Assembly (NCBI GenBank): GCA_964426415.1
Contig: CAYRQM010000003.1
Coordinates: 15,706 to 79,705, forward strand
From: UBA3792 sp964426415
GTDB taxonomy: Bacteria; Bacillota; Clostridia; Christensenellales; CAG-138
Reading direction: 5' to 3'
DNA: 64,000 nt
Shown here: positions 1 to 12,325 of the stretch, piece by piece
How positions within the stretch are numbered: position 1 is the first letter of the stretch
Layout of the letters: every line of letters starts with the position of its first letter
Position numbers and translations under genes: made by a program
Notes under the pieces: generated by a model
The model's input: only the letters and a program-made list of their open reading frames with translations
Told to the model about the DNA's origin: nothing
Databases searched by the model: none

Positions 1-136
1 TGGGTTTGTTGCCCGCGCCAAAGGGCACCATGACGTGATGCCCAAGCTGCACAGGAAGCGCTTGCGGGATCGCGTAAGTAAACCGTCGATCCACGGCGGC
101 GTTTGCTGTTTCAATGATGACCTGTGCGTAGCGCAT
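1..136 (-). CDS. priA: Primosomal protein N' (PriA), N-terminal fragment
   Basis: Only the first 45 codons lie in the window; the gene runs off the left edge. The product starts MRYAQVIIETANAAVDRRFT and continues through a GHHVMVPFGAGNK segment, which matches the N-terminal DNA-binding domain of the PriA helicase that reloads the replisome at stalled forks. The start at 136 has a good Shine-Dalgarno, GGAGGGG. It is the last visible gene of the yicC-remA-gmk-rpoZ-priA operon, a standard Firmicutes order, which supports the call despite the short length. Confidence 0.88.
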   Translation of the reverse strand, partial: MRYAQVIIETANAAVDRRFTYAIPQALPVQLGHHVMVPFGAGNKP

Positions 137-198
137 AACCCCTCCAAAAAGAAATACCCGTCACGATTGCGTAACGGGTATCGGATGTTCACAGCGAA

Positions 199-393
199 TT
201 AAACCTCTTTCGATGCGACAATCGTGATTTGCCCGTTGTACAGCTCGTTGACTGCCACGGAAACCGGCTTGCGATCCCCGAGCTTGTCGGGATGATCCTG
301 CAAGTAGCGTGCGCGTGCGGCGACGCCGGTGACCAAGGTGTAACGGCAGCCTGCCAAAGCAACCAGTTCGTTGAGAGAAGGACGATTCATCAT
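199..393 (-). CDS. rpoZ: DNA-directed RNA polymerase omega subunit
   Basis: This 64-residue protein reads MMNRPSLNELVALAGCRYTL and then a VAARARYL segment, the conserved omega core that chaperones the beta' subunit during RNA polymerase assembly. The length is typical for Clostridia. Two ATG codons sit in tandem, and a GGAGGT lies 8 nt before the first. The first ATG overlaps the gmk stop as ATGA, so translation is probably coupled to gmk. Position between gmk and priA is the usual Firmicutes context. Confidence 0.93.
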   Translation of the reverse strand: MMNRPSLNELVALAGCRYTLVTGVAARARYLQDHPDKLGDRKPVSVAVNELYNGQITIVASKEV

Positions 394-1016
394 AGTGTGT
401 TACCTCCAATTAGAGTTAGAATTTGTTCTTGGTTGCGCGCTGTTGCGCACAGTTCGGCGTCGATGATGGCTTCCATCTGGCGCACGGCGTCTTCGACCAA
501 ATCGTTGACGACAACGTAATCGTAAAACGGAATCTGCTGCATTTCGGAGAATGCGGTTTGCGTGCGGATTCGGATTGCCTCGTCGGATTCGGTGCCGCGT
601 CCGATCAAGCGGGCGTGCAGCGTTTCCATGGAGGGCGGTGCGATGAAGATGAGAACGGCGTCGGGACAAGCCTCTTTTACCTTCCGCGCACCCTGCACGT
701 CAATCTCCAAGATGACGTGATTGCCTTTCTTGCGCTCTGCCTCTACATAGGCACGGGGCGTGCCATAGTAGTGCATTCCAAAGACGTGCATATATTCAAG
801 GAACGCGTTTTGCTCGATCATTTGTCGGAACGCTTCGGGCGTTTTGAAGAAGTAATGAACGCCGTCCGTTTCGCCTGTTCTTGGTTTGCGCGTCGTCGCC
901 GATACCGACATTTTGATTTCGGGATGGCGTGCAATCAGCGCGGTATCGATCGTTCCCTTGCCGACGCCTGCCGGCCCGGAAACGACCAGCAACAGTCCAT
1001 CTTGCTTGAGCCGCAT
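390..1016 (-). CDS. gmk: Guanylate kinase
   Basis: Guanylate kinase phosphorylates GMP to GDP in purine nucleotide metabolism. The P-loop SGPAGVGKGT is near residue 15, followed by the GMP-binding motifs SATTRKPRTGE and DGVHYFF and the lid region around RLIGRGTES. I chose the ATG at 1016 (208 aa) because AGGAGG lies just upstream and it leaves a normal N-terminus. The open frame extends 12 codons further up but has no better ribosome site. It lies 8 nt after remA and overlaps rpoZ by ATGA. Confidence 0.95.
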   Translation of the reverse strand: MRLKQDGLLLVVSGPAGVGKGTIDTALIARHPEIKMSVSATTRKPRTGETDGVHYFFKTPEAFRQMIEQNAFLEYMHVFGMHYYGTPRAYVEAERKKGNHVILEIDVQGARKVKEACPDAVLIFIAPPSMETLHARLIGRGTESDEAIRIRTQTAFSEMQQIPFYDYVVVNDLVEDAVRQMEAIIDAELCATARNQEQILTLIGGNTL

Positions 1017-1024
1017 ACTGCCTC

Positions 1025-1282
1025 CTATTCCTCCGTTGGTTCGGCGTTCCATCTGTGCGCGATGGTTTCGGGCTGGAGCGCCGAAAGAATGATGTGTGCG
1101 CTGTCCATCACCAGAACGGCGCGGGTCTTACGCCCACAGGTGGCGTCGATGAGAAGGTTGCGTTCCCGCGCATCCGCAATGATGCGCTTGCTGGGTGCGG
1201 CGTCCGGCGCGACGATTGCTATGATGCGCTGCGCTTGGACGATGTTGCCGAACCCGATGGAAAAGAGGGATACTTCCTTCAT
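1025..1282 (-). CDS. remA: RemA family extracellular-matrix regulator (DUF370)
   Basis: This 85-residue protein matches the RemA/DUF370 family, with the conserved core around residues 14-60 ([20 protein letters not shown] and [17 protein letters not shown]). In Bacillus, RemA is a DNA-binding activator of biofilm matrix and osmoprotection genes; here the regulon is unknown. The C-terminus differs from Bacillus and ends [10 protein letters not shown]. The yicC stop codon TAA sits inside the RemA ribosome-binding site (GGAGTAA), so the two are tightly coupled. Confidence 0.9.
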   Translation of the reverse strand: MKEVSLFSIGFGNIVQAQRIIAIVAPDAAPSKRIIADARERNLLIDATCGRKTRAVLVMDSAHIILSALQPETIAHRWNAEPTEE

Positions 1283-1285
1283 AGT

Positions 1286-2161
1286 TTACTCCAAATTTTG
1301 GATTTGTTCCCGCAGCTTTTCGACTTCGGCTTTACAAAGCAGGACGGCGGAAGTCAATGCAGCGTCGTTCGCCTTGCTGCCGATGGTGTTGCACTCTCGG
1401 TTCATCTCTTGTACGATGAAATCCATTTTGCGTCCAATCGGCTCGTCGGCGTCCAAGTAAAGAAGAAATTGGTCGATGTGGCTCTTGAGCCGCACCAGCT
1501 CTTCGTCGATGCAGCAGCGATCCGCAAAGAGCGCCACCTCGGTCGCAAGCCGCGCACGGTCGATCTCGGTATCCGAAAGCGCTGCGGCAATGCGCTCGTT
1601 GAGCTTCTTGCGATACGCTTCGGTGACATATGGCGCACGCTCCAAAATGGTTTCGCGGTATTCGCTCATGCGGGAAACGCTTGCCAAAAGCGCAGCCTTC
1701 AGGCGTTCGCCCTCCGCAATGCGCATGACGCACAGTGCGTCGATGGCGTCATTCAGCGCCGCATTGGTCAGCGCAAGCAGCACGTCGCTGTCCTCGTCGG
1801 CAGGAAGAATCTCGGTCACATCGGGCAACCGCAATACGGCAGAAAGCGTGAGATCGTCCTTTAGGGCAAGGGATTCGTTTGCCGCACGCGCCGCCTTGAC
1901 GTATGCCATAAGCAGCGGTTCGTCGACGCGCACCGTATTGGCGTCGTCACGCGTGTTGCGATAGTTGACAAAGACGTCGATGTGCCCGCGGCTTAACCGT
2001 TCGGAAAGGACGCGGCGAATCGTGTCTTCGATACAGGAAAGCATCCGCGGCAAGCGCATGCCGATGTCCAAAAAACGATGGTTGACGCTCTTCAGCTCGA
2101 TGGTCAATTCCCGTCCGTCGACTGCGGCAACGCCTTTGCCATATCCGGTCATGCTTTGCAT
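1286..2161 (-). CDS. yicC: YicC/YloC family endoribonuclease
   Basis: A 291-residue protein with the family signature at the N-terminus (MQSMTGYGKG, then ELKSVNHRFLDI) and at the C-terminus (GRKMDFIVQEMNRECNTIGSKA). YicC-family proteins are reported endoribonucleases; targets in this organism are unknown. It is the first gene of the operon leading to priA, with a GGAGG ribosome site before the ATG and a strong sigma-A promoter at 2185-2214. Length is normal for the family. Confidence 0.92.
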   Translation of the reverse strand: MQSMTGYGKGVAAVDGRELTIELKSVNHRFLDIGMRLPRMLSCIEDTIRRVLSERLSRGHIDVFVNYRNTRDDANTVRVDEPLLMAYVKAARAANESLALKDDLTLSAVLRLPDVTEILPADEDSDVLLALTNAALNDAIDALCVMRIAEGERLKAALLASVSRMSEYRETILERAPYVTEAYRKKLNERIAAALSDTEIDRARLATEVALFADRCCIDEELVRLKSHIDQFLLYLDADEPIGRKMDFIVQEMNRECNTIGSKANDAALTSAVLLCKAEVEKLREQIQNLE

Positions 2162-2184
2162 ACCAAATCCTCCACTGAATCTTC

Positions 2185-2214
2185 ATTATAACATGCCTGT
2201 ACAACAATTGACAA
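2185..2214 (-). promoter_or_regulatory. Sigma-A promoter of the yicC-remA-gmk-rpoZ-priA operon
   Basis: Reading the minus strand, a -35 TTGTCA (2209-2214) is followed after 18 bp by a perfect -10 TATAAT (2185-2190). The yicC start is about 24 nt downstream of the -10. No promoter-like boxes were noticed between the following genes, which are tightly spaced. Confidence 0.75.
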
Positions 2215-2230
2215 GCAAAATCATGAAATA

Positions 2231-7381
<5,151 letters not shown>

Positions 7382-7384
7382 GCT

Positions 7385-7939
7385 TTACTCCTGTTCGTTG
7401 TTTGTGGGGGCGTCGTTGTGCATCAGCTTGTCCCAAATGAGATCGTAGAGCGCGCCGCTTTGGGCGTTCCAGTTGCTTCGCATCGCAAGCGCCGCCTCTT
7501 GGGACGCCACGGAAAGCGTGATGCCGAAGATGACCTGTTCGTTTTCTTGTACCGACAGGCGCAGACTGTAGCCGCCCAATCCGTCGGGCGCCATGGAAGA
7601 GGACACCTGCGCTTCCCGCAGAAATTCGTCGCGGTGCAGCGATAAGTAGGCGGACAGCTTTTCACGTTGGGAATGGGGGATGGAATCAGCAAACATCTTC
7701 AGCGCGTCCCGTCCCGCGTCGGTCAGCCCGTAACAGGCGCCAAACGAACGGGGAAACGCCGCCAAGAACCCATCTTCTTCCAGCTCAGGGAGCACCGTTT
7801 CAAAGGTGAAATAGTCCATGCAATCGTTGGAAAACGATGTGCGGTACAATTGCTCGTGGGTGAGCGGCGTGTCGGCAAGCTGCAGAATGGTCAGCAACAA
7901 CAATTTGCTTTTTGTGTCGCCATGGGTAAAATACGGCAT
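7385..7939 (-). CDS. DUF4364 family protein, probable winged-helix regulator
   Basis: A 184-residue protein starting MPYFTHGDTKSKLLLLTILQ. It resembles the DUF4364 family common in Clostridia, whose N-terminal half looks like a PadR/winged-helix domain (ADTPLTHEQL, then FETVLPELEEDGFLAAF and YGLTDAGRDALKMF). The role is unknown. The start at 7939 has GGAGGT 5 nt upstream; the frame stays open 11 codons further up, but that would run into the promoter. It is first in the operon with pcrA, ligA and the AIR-synthase-like gene. Confidence 0.8.
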   Translation of the reverse strand: MPYFTHGDTKSKLLLLTILQLADTPLTHEQLYRTSFSNDCMDYFTFETVLPELEEDGFLAAFPRSFGACYGLTDAGRDALKMFADSIPHSQREKLSAYLSLHRDEFLREAQVSSSMAPDGLGGYSLRLSVQENEQVIFGITLSVASQEAALAMRSNWNAQSGALYDLIWDKLMHNDAPTNNEQE

Positions 7940-7962
7940 AACATACCTCCATATGTGAGAAT

Positions 7963-7991
7963 AGTGTATCATAAATGTGAAAACTTCTCAA
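7963..7991 (-). promoter_or_regulatory. Promoter of the DUF4364-pcrA-ligA operon
   Basis: On the minus strand, TTGAGA (7986-7991), a 17 bp spacer and TACACT (7963-7968) form a sigma-A promoter. It diverges from the sortase promoter, with only 16 bp between the two -35 boxes. Confidence 0.65.
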
Positions 7992-8007
7992 GGGGATTCA
8001 AATTTCT

Positions 8008-8035
8008 TTGACAAAAATTCCGTTTGCGGTATAAT
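8008..8035 (+). promoter_or_regulatory. Promoter of the class B sortase gene
   Basis: A perfect -35 TTGACA (8008-8013) and a perfect -10 TATAAT (8030-8035) are separated by 16 bp. The predicted start of transcription, about 8042, coincides with an ATG opening a six-codon frame that ends on the sortase start codon. Confidence 0.8.
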
Positions 8036-8058
8036 GGGGACATGACTGGAGGGTTGAC

Positions 8059-9036
8059 ATGACTACAGACAAAAAGAAAAATGTTCCGACGCTCATTTTG
8101 ATGATCGTGCTGATTGCAGTGATCGTCATTTGCGTTGTTGCCATTTCCATCATTGGGGTCAAGTGGGCTTGCGAGTGTGTCAATGATCAGACGCAGGCAG
8201 AACAGTTCACCGATGGAAACAACACGGAAGATGCATATGCCGACTTCGAAGCCCAAAAGAGCTATGTGCTTGCCGTGCAGCAAGCGGAGGCGACGGCGTC
8301 TTCGGATATTCCCGGCATGACCGATCCGGACGCAACGACAGTTCCCGACGCAACGCAGGATGCAGATGCAACCGATTCCGCTTCCGCGACTTCGAAACCG
8401 AGTTCGGGTGGTTCGAGCAGCACGTCCAAGCCGAGCAGCAGTTCGGGACAGACGTTCACGCTCAAAACCATTTCGGTAGATTTCTCGCAACTGCTTTCGC
8501 AAAGCTCTGACGTCGTTGGCTATCTGTACCTGCAAGACAGCAAGATCAGCTATCCTGTGGTACAGGCTTCCACCACCGATCCCGCCTTCTATCTGCATCA
8601 CGCGTTTGACGGCACGGACGCCGACTCCGGCGCTTTGTTCATCGACGCCAATGCAAGCGGCACCTTCTCCAATTCCAACACGGTGATCCACGGGCATCGC
8701 ATGAACAGCGGCACCATGTTCGGCAAGCTTAAGAGCTTCGCCAAGAAGAGCTATTTCGAAACGCACCGCATCATGACGCTGTACACGCCGTCCAAAAACT
8801 ACTACGTCTACATTTTTGCAGCGTACGAGACGGACATCGGCAGCGGCTATGAGCAGCAGACCTTCAGCAGCTCGGCGGCGTACCAAGATTTCCTCACCGC
8901 GTGTCAGGTCAAATCCGCGTACAGCACGGGCGTTGTCCCCACGACGGATGACAAGATCATCACGCTGTCCACTTGCGTTGCGGGGCGCGACACCAAACGC
9001 TTCATTGTGCAGGGTGTTCTGCTTCCCATGGCATAA
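8059..9036 (+). CDS. srtB: Class B sortase
   Basis: A 325-residue membrane-anchored transpeptidase. A short basic N-terminus precedes one transmembrane helix (about residues 10-34). An acidic and Ser/Thr-rich stalk (about 50-130) follows, then the sortase domain. The catalytic triad is visible: His in IHGHRMNSGTMF (about 212), Cys in TLSTC (306) and Arg in GRDTKRF. Class B enzymes anchor NPxTN-like substrates or act on pilins and haem proteins. The next gene encodes a secreted protein that could be a partner, although it lacks a clear sorting signal. A GGAGGG lies 5 nt before the start. Confidence 0.92.
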   Translation: MTTDKKKNVPTLILMIVLIAVIVICVVAISIIGVKWACECVNDQTQAEQFTDGNNTEDAYADFEAQKSYVLAVQQAEATASSDIPGMTDPDATTVPDATQDADATDSASATSKPSSGGSSSTSKPSSSSGQTFTLKTISVDFSQLLSQSSDVVGYLYLQDSKISYPVVQASTTDPAFYLHHAFDGTDADSGALFIDANASGTFSNSNTVIHGHRMNSGTMFGKLKSFAKKSYFETHRIMTLYTPSKNYYVYIFAAYETDIGSGYEQQTFSSSAAYQDFLTACQVKSAYSTGVVPTTDDKIITLSTCVAGRDTKRFIVQGVLLPMA

Positions 9037-9048
9037 AAATTGCGCTGT

Positions 9049-9070
9049 AAGCCGCCTTTCGGGGCGGCTT
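9049..9070 (+). terminator. Hairpin after the sortase gene
   Basis: AAGCCGCC and GGCGGCTT form an 8 bp stem with a 6 nt loop, 12 nt after the sortase stop. There is no clear U-tract (TTATGCG follows), so termination may be partial and the downstream secreted protein may be co-transcribed. Confidence 0.5.
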
Positions 9071-9176
9071 ATGCGTCAAAAACATCCAACTTCATGATAC
9101 GCCTGTGGATGCGCAGCAGCGATCCCGCACAACGAACCGGAGAACGCGGCGGCGACACGTTCGACAAGGAGGAAAC

Positions 9177-10562
9177 ATGAAAAGAATTCTCGCATGGATC
9201 ATGGCGCTTTGCATGGCGCTGATCTGCGTTCCGCTGACCGCCACCGCGCGTGCAGAGGACAGCGCTTCCCGTGCAAGCAAGTACGACTACTATTGCTATA
9301 TGCCGAATGTCTATTCGGACGAGATCACTGTCACCATCAAAGGCAAACAGTATCTGCGCTATCCCGTCAAGGTCTGCGATTTGGCGTCTGTGACGTCGGT
9401 TGGCGGCACTTCGGTCGGCGGTCTGATCATCGACTGCGGGAACCTCTTCCTTGCATACGAAGCGGATAAGATCACCTATGTGATGGACAACGTCACCACG
9501 CGTGAGAGCTGCTTTTCAAACCTGTCCTACAGTCCGTTGAGCGGTTCGATCAACAGCTCGGACTATTCTGCTGTTCGTGGGCAAACCACCAATACAAAAA
9601 CGGATTCCGCTTATGGCACGCTGACGACTTACAACTTCGCATTTGTGTCCGACAACAACGCTGGCTTGGCGCCCAACGCGGACAATGAAATGGCGTGTCT
9701 ATACTTCGCAATTCCCGATCTCCCGGACGGCACCGTCCTGCATTTCGAGTTTGTCAATGGGATTCGCGCTATGGACGGTTCGACCTTCGAAAGCCAACTG
9801 TTCGTGATTGACCGCGCCGATATGCTCAGCAAGAACAAAACCCGCACCCCGATCGACTTCGAACAAGCGCATATCGGATTCATCAATGGGACGATCACAA
9901 TGGGCACAGAGCCGGTTGCGACCGCCACGCCGAATGCAACTGCGGCGCCCACATCCACCCAAACGCAAAGCACCACGATGGGCGCTTCCACCGCAACGCC
10001 CGCTGCAACAACGCATTCCACCGCAACGGCAGGCACGGTCACCGCAACGCCCAACGGCACCTGTTCGACCAGCCACGTTTGGGCGGACGCCGCCACTTTG
10101 ACGGCAGCGACCTGCACTGCGGCGGGTTCCAAGAAGCAAGTTTGTTCCAACTGCGGCGCGACGCAAACCGCGGTCATACCGGCATTGGGGCATGAGATGA
10201 GCGACTATCAAATCGTGACGGCAGCCACCTGCGCCGCCACGGGCGTCAAGCGCAGCACCTGTTCCCGCTGTGGCTATTCTGTGGAACTGGCGGTGCCAAA
10301 AGACCCGAACTGCCATTCCGAATTGGTGGCAGCACACGGCGTCGCCGCGACCTGTATCAAGGCGGGTCTCACACCCGTTTGCCACTGTTCCGCCTGTCAC
10401 AGGGTCTCCATCCCGCAAACGGTGATTCCCGCGTTGGGACACAACTGGGATGCAGGCGTCGTGATTACGGCGGCAACCGCAACACAAGAAGGCGTCATGC
10501 AGTACACCTGCCTGCGCTGCGGCGCCACCAAGCGCGCTTCTATTCCTGCGACCAATCCGTAA
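9177..10562 (+). CDS. Secreted protein with N-terminal ligand-like domain and cysteine repeats
   Basis: A 461-residue exported protein. A signal peptide (MKRILAWIMALCMALICVPL, cleavage near ATARA-ED) is followed by a beta-rich domain of about 200 residues that vaguely resembles cohesin-type surface domains. A Thr/Ala/Pro linker rich in ATATPN repeats follows, then about four Cys-rich repeats of the type CxxCGATQTAVIPALGH. Such repeats are frequent in Clostridia surface proteins; function is unknown. It ends IPATNP without a hydrophobic anchor, so it is not an obvious sortase substrate. The start at 9177 has AAGGAGG upstream. Confidence 0.75.
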   Translation: MKRILAWIMALCMALICVPLTATARAEDSASRASKYDYYCYMPNVYSDEITVTIKGKQYLRYPVKVCDLASVTSVGGTSVGGLIIDCGNLFLAYEADKITYVMDNVTTRESCFSNLSYSPLSGSINSSDYSAVRGQTTNTKTDSAYGTLTTYNFAFVSDNNAGLAPNADNEMACLYFAIPDLPDGTVLHFEFVNGIRAMDGSTFESQLFVIDRADMLSKNKTRTPIDFEQAHIGFINGTITMGTEPVATATPNATAAPTSTQTQSTTMGASTATPAATTHSTATAGTVTATPNGTCSTSHVWADAATLTAATCTAAGSKKQVCSNCGATQTAVIPALGHEMSDYQIVTAATCAATGVKRSTCSRCGYSVELAVPKDPNCHSELVAAHGVAATCIKAGLTPVCHCSACHRVSIPQTVIPALGHNWDAGVVITAATATQEGVMQYTCLRCGATKRASIPATNP

Positions 10563-10590
10563 TGCGCCTTCCAAACTTTCATAACAGCAA

Positions 10591-10619
10591 AAGCGACGCC
10601 ATTGCATGACGTCGTTTTT
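10591..10619 (+). terminator. Terminator of the secreted-protein gene
   Basis: A short stem (CGACG/CGTCG, extendable by a few bases) is followed directly by TTTTTG, 30 nt downstream of the stop codon. Confidence 0.6.
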
Positions 10620-10708
10620 GTTTGTCTGCACGTTCCCATTTTGTAGAGACGGTGCCGCGGCTTGCGTGCGCATAGATTATGCAGAAAGGGACGCAGAGAA
10701 GTCCGTCT

Positions 10709-10783
10709 GTCATCCTGAGGCTGTGCCGATGGATCTTGCGTGCAGGCGGGAGATTCTTCCTCGCTGCACTGCGTCAGAATGAC
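10709..10783. repeat. 75 bp hairpin-forming dispersed repeat, copy A
   Basis: The element starts GTCATCCTGAGG and ends TCAGAATGAC, so its ends are imperfect inverted repeats (9 of 10 bases). Inside, GGATCTTGCG and AGATTCTTCC form a second arm pair. Copies of identical length occur at 14074-14148 and 14247-14321, with truncated copies at 14420 and 37631. It has no coding capacity and looks like a REP/MITE-type element. Confidence 0.75.
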
Positions 10784-10845
10784 TGCGCGCGATTATGACA
10801 GCGCGTGTTGCGAAAGGCACATCATCCCAATGCCGGCAGGCATTT

Positions 10846-10911
10846 CACATGGCAAAGCCATATTTCACTTGCAAAGCAAATTTCACTAATCCCGCAGGGA
10901 ATAATTTCGCT
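10846..10911. repeat. Modular palindrome repeat with ATTTCAC spacers
   Basis: Short palindromes (ATGGCAAAGCCAT, TTGCAAAGCAA, TCCCGCAGGGA) are separated by a repeated ATTTCAC-type heptamer and end TTTCGCTGAAAAACGC. A related array lies at 17217-17309, also directly beyond the 3' end of a tRNA gene. Similar arrays are familiar from intergenic regions of gut Clostridia; no function is established to my knowledge. Confidence 0.65.
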
Positions 10912-10948
10912 GAAAAACGCACCCTTGTCCTATGGACAAAGATGCGTT
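10912..10948 (-). terminator. Terminator of tRNA-Pro
   Basis: On the minus strand AACGCA...GGAC/GTCC...TGCGTT forms a long interrupted hairpin followed by a U-run (GCGTTTTTCAGC). The stem is symmetrical enough to work in both directions. An almost identical hairpin follows tRNA-Ala. Confidence 0.65.
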
Positions 10949-10953
10949 ATTCT

Positions 10954-11030
10954 TGGTCTGGGTGAGAAGATTTGAACTTCCGGCCTCTTGAACCCCATTC
11001 AAGCACGCTACCAAACTGCGCTACACCCAG
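10954..11030 (-). tRNA. tRNA-Pro (anticodon GGG)
   Basis: A 77 nt cloverleaf including an encoded CCA end. The acceptor stem CTGGGTG pairs with CACCCAG, the D-arm holds AGTTTGGTA, and the anticodon arm is CTTGA-ATGGGGT-TCAAG, giving anticodon GGG for CCC/CCU codons. The T-loop is TTCAAAT. It has its own promoter (11049-11077) and terminator. Confidence 0.95.
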
Positions 11031-11048
11031 AGATCGGAACCGAGTGTT

Positions 11049-11077
11049 ATATTACCATTCACGACCGCATTTGTCAA
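11049..11077 (-). promoter_or_regulatory. Promoter of tRNA-Pro
   Basis: On the minus strand, a perfect TTGACA (11072-11077), a 17 bp spacer and TAATAT (11049-11054). The -10 lies about 18 nt upstream of the mature tRNA 5' end. Confidence 0.7.
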
Positions 11078-11102
11078 GCAAAAGAAATCGCAAATTGAAA
11101 AA

Positions 11103-12227
11103 TTATGCCAGTGCGCGAATCGCCTGCACCATCGCGTCCACCTCCTGTTCCGTGGTGGCAGGGGAGAAGCTGAATCGCACCGTCCCTTGCGGAAACGTCC
11201 CAAACGCCTTGTGCGCATCCGGTGCGCAGTGCAGCCCGCACCGCGTCAGAATCCCGTATTCCGTTGCCAGCTTGTCCGCCGCTTCCGCGTTATCGCGGCG
11301 CACAAAATCCAAAGAAAACACGCCGACTCGCGCCGTAGGCTCGGTCGTTCCCAAAAGGCGCACCTGCTTCACATCCGCAATCCCTTGCAAGAAACGACTG
11401 CAAAGCGCAATCTCGTGCGCACGGTTCTTTGCGGGCTGAAAGTCGTCCAATGCGGCGCCCAAGCCGTAGATGGCGGGCAGATTGAGCGTGCCCGCTTCAA
11501 ACCGATCGGGCAAAAAGCGCGGCACTTCTTCGCTGTAGGAAAGCGAGCCTGTCCCGCCGACGAGCAGCGGCGTCAACTGCTTTGCAAACGCATCCGAGAG
11601 CAGCAGAAGGCCCAGCCCCTGCGCGGCGCGCAAACCCTTGTGCGCTGGCATACAGAGGGCGGCAAGCCCAAATTCCTGCATGTTGAATGCGAAATGTCCT
11701 GCCGTTTGCGCGGCGTCCAGCACCACGGGCGTCCCATACGGGCGCAGCTTCGCCATCAGCGCTTCGATGGGCTGCATGACGCCGCTTACGTTGGAAGCGT
11801 GGGTCACAATGCACAGCTTGACACGCTCCAAGGCACGCGGAAAATGCACCAAATCCATCGTGCCGTCCGCATTGGCGGGAATGCGCAGAATCTTCGCCCC
11901 AACCTGCACCAAAGGCCGAATCACCGAATTGTGTTCGAACGAGCTGACCAGCACGACGTCGCCGGCGCCCACAAAACCCTTGATTGACATATTCAGAGAC
12001 TGCGTCATGCCGCCCGTAAAGATCACATGCTTGGGGTCGCAGCCAAACAGCACGCCCAGCCGTTCCCGAATCGACAGCACCGTTTCGCCCGCATCCGCAG
12101 ACGCGGCATAGCTGCTGCGCCCCACGTTCATGCAAACGCAATCCAAGTATCGCTTCATCGCGTCGGATACGCCATCCGCCTTGGGGAAGGACGTCGCCGC
12201 ATTGTCCGCATAAATTTCCTGTAACAT
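11103..12227 (-). CDS. Class V aminotransferase, cysteine desulfurase/selenocysteine-lyase-like
   Basis: A 374-residue PLP enzyme beginning [20 protein letters not shown]. The PLP lysine lies in [18 protein letters not shown], the cofactor Asp/Gln in [11 protein letters not shown], and the mobile-loop cysteine in [20 protein letters not shown]. It matches the EF2568-like subfamily of cysteine desulfurases (TIGR01977), often found with selenium-metabolism genes. It diverges from a yedE-yedF-DUF3343 cluster, which fits mobilisation of sulfur or selenium from Cys/Sec. The substrate is inferred, not proven. Confidence 0.85.
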   Translation of the reverse strand: MLQEIYADNAATSFPKADGVSDAMKRYLDCVCMNVGRSSYAASADAGETVLSIRERLGVLFGCDPKHVIFTGGMTQSLNMSIKGFVGAGDVVLVSSFEHNSVIRPLVQVGAKILRIPANADGTMDLVHFPRALERVKLCIVTHASNVSGVMQPIEALMAKLRPYGTPVVLDAAQTAGHFAFNMQEFGLAALCMPAHKGLRAAQGLGLLLLSDAFAKQLTPLLVGGTGSLSYSEEVPRFLPDRFEAGTLNLPAIYGLGAALDDFQPAKNRAHEIALCSRFLQGIADVKQVRLLGTTEPTARVGVFSLDFVRRDNAEAADKLATEYGILTRCGLHCAPDAHKAFGTFPQGTVRFSFSPATTEQEVDAMVQAIRALA

Positions 12228-12243
12228 TTTTCGTTATCCTCTC

Positions 12244-12296
12244 TTGCAAATAACGTCTACTTATGGTATTATACCACCAGAGCGTTATTCTTGCAA
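12244..12296. promoter_or_regulatory. Symmetric overlapping divergent promoters of the aminotransferase and yedE
   Basis: On the plus strand TTGCAA (12244-12249), 17 bp, TATTAT (12267-12272) points to yedE. On the minus strand TTGCAA (12291-12296), 17 bp, TATAAT (12268-12273) points to the aminotransferase. The -10 boxes lie on top of each other inside the palindrome TGGTATTATACCA (12264-12276), and an outer repeat AATAACG/CGTTATT (12249-12255, 12283-12289) brackets them. The two promoters should be mutually exclusive and may share one operator. Confidence 0.75.
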
Positions 12297-12325
12297 CATG
12301 ATAACGCAAATTAAGGAGGTTGAGT

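Noticed and set aside
10846..10911. CRISPR array
   Set aside because: The repeated heptamer ATTTCAC is too short, the spacers are themselves palindromes, and no cas genes occur.
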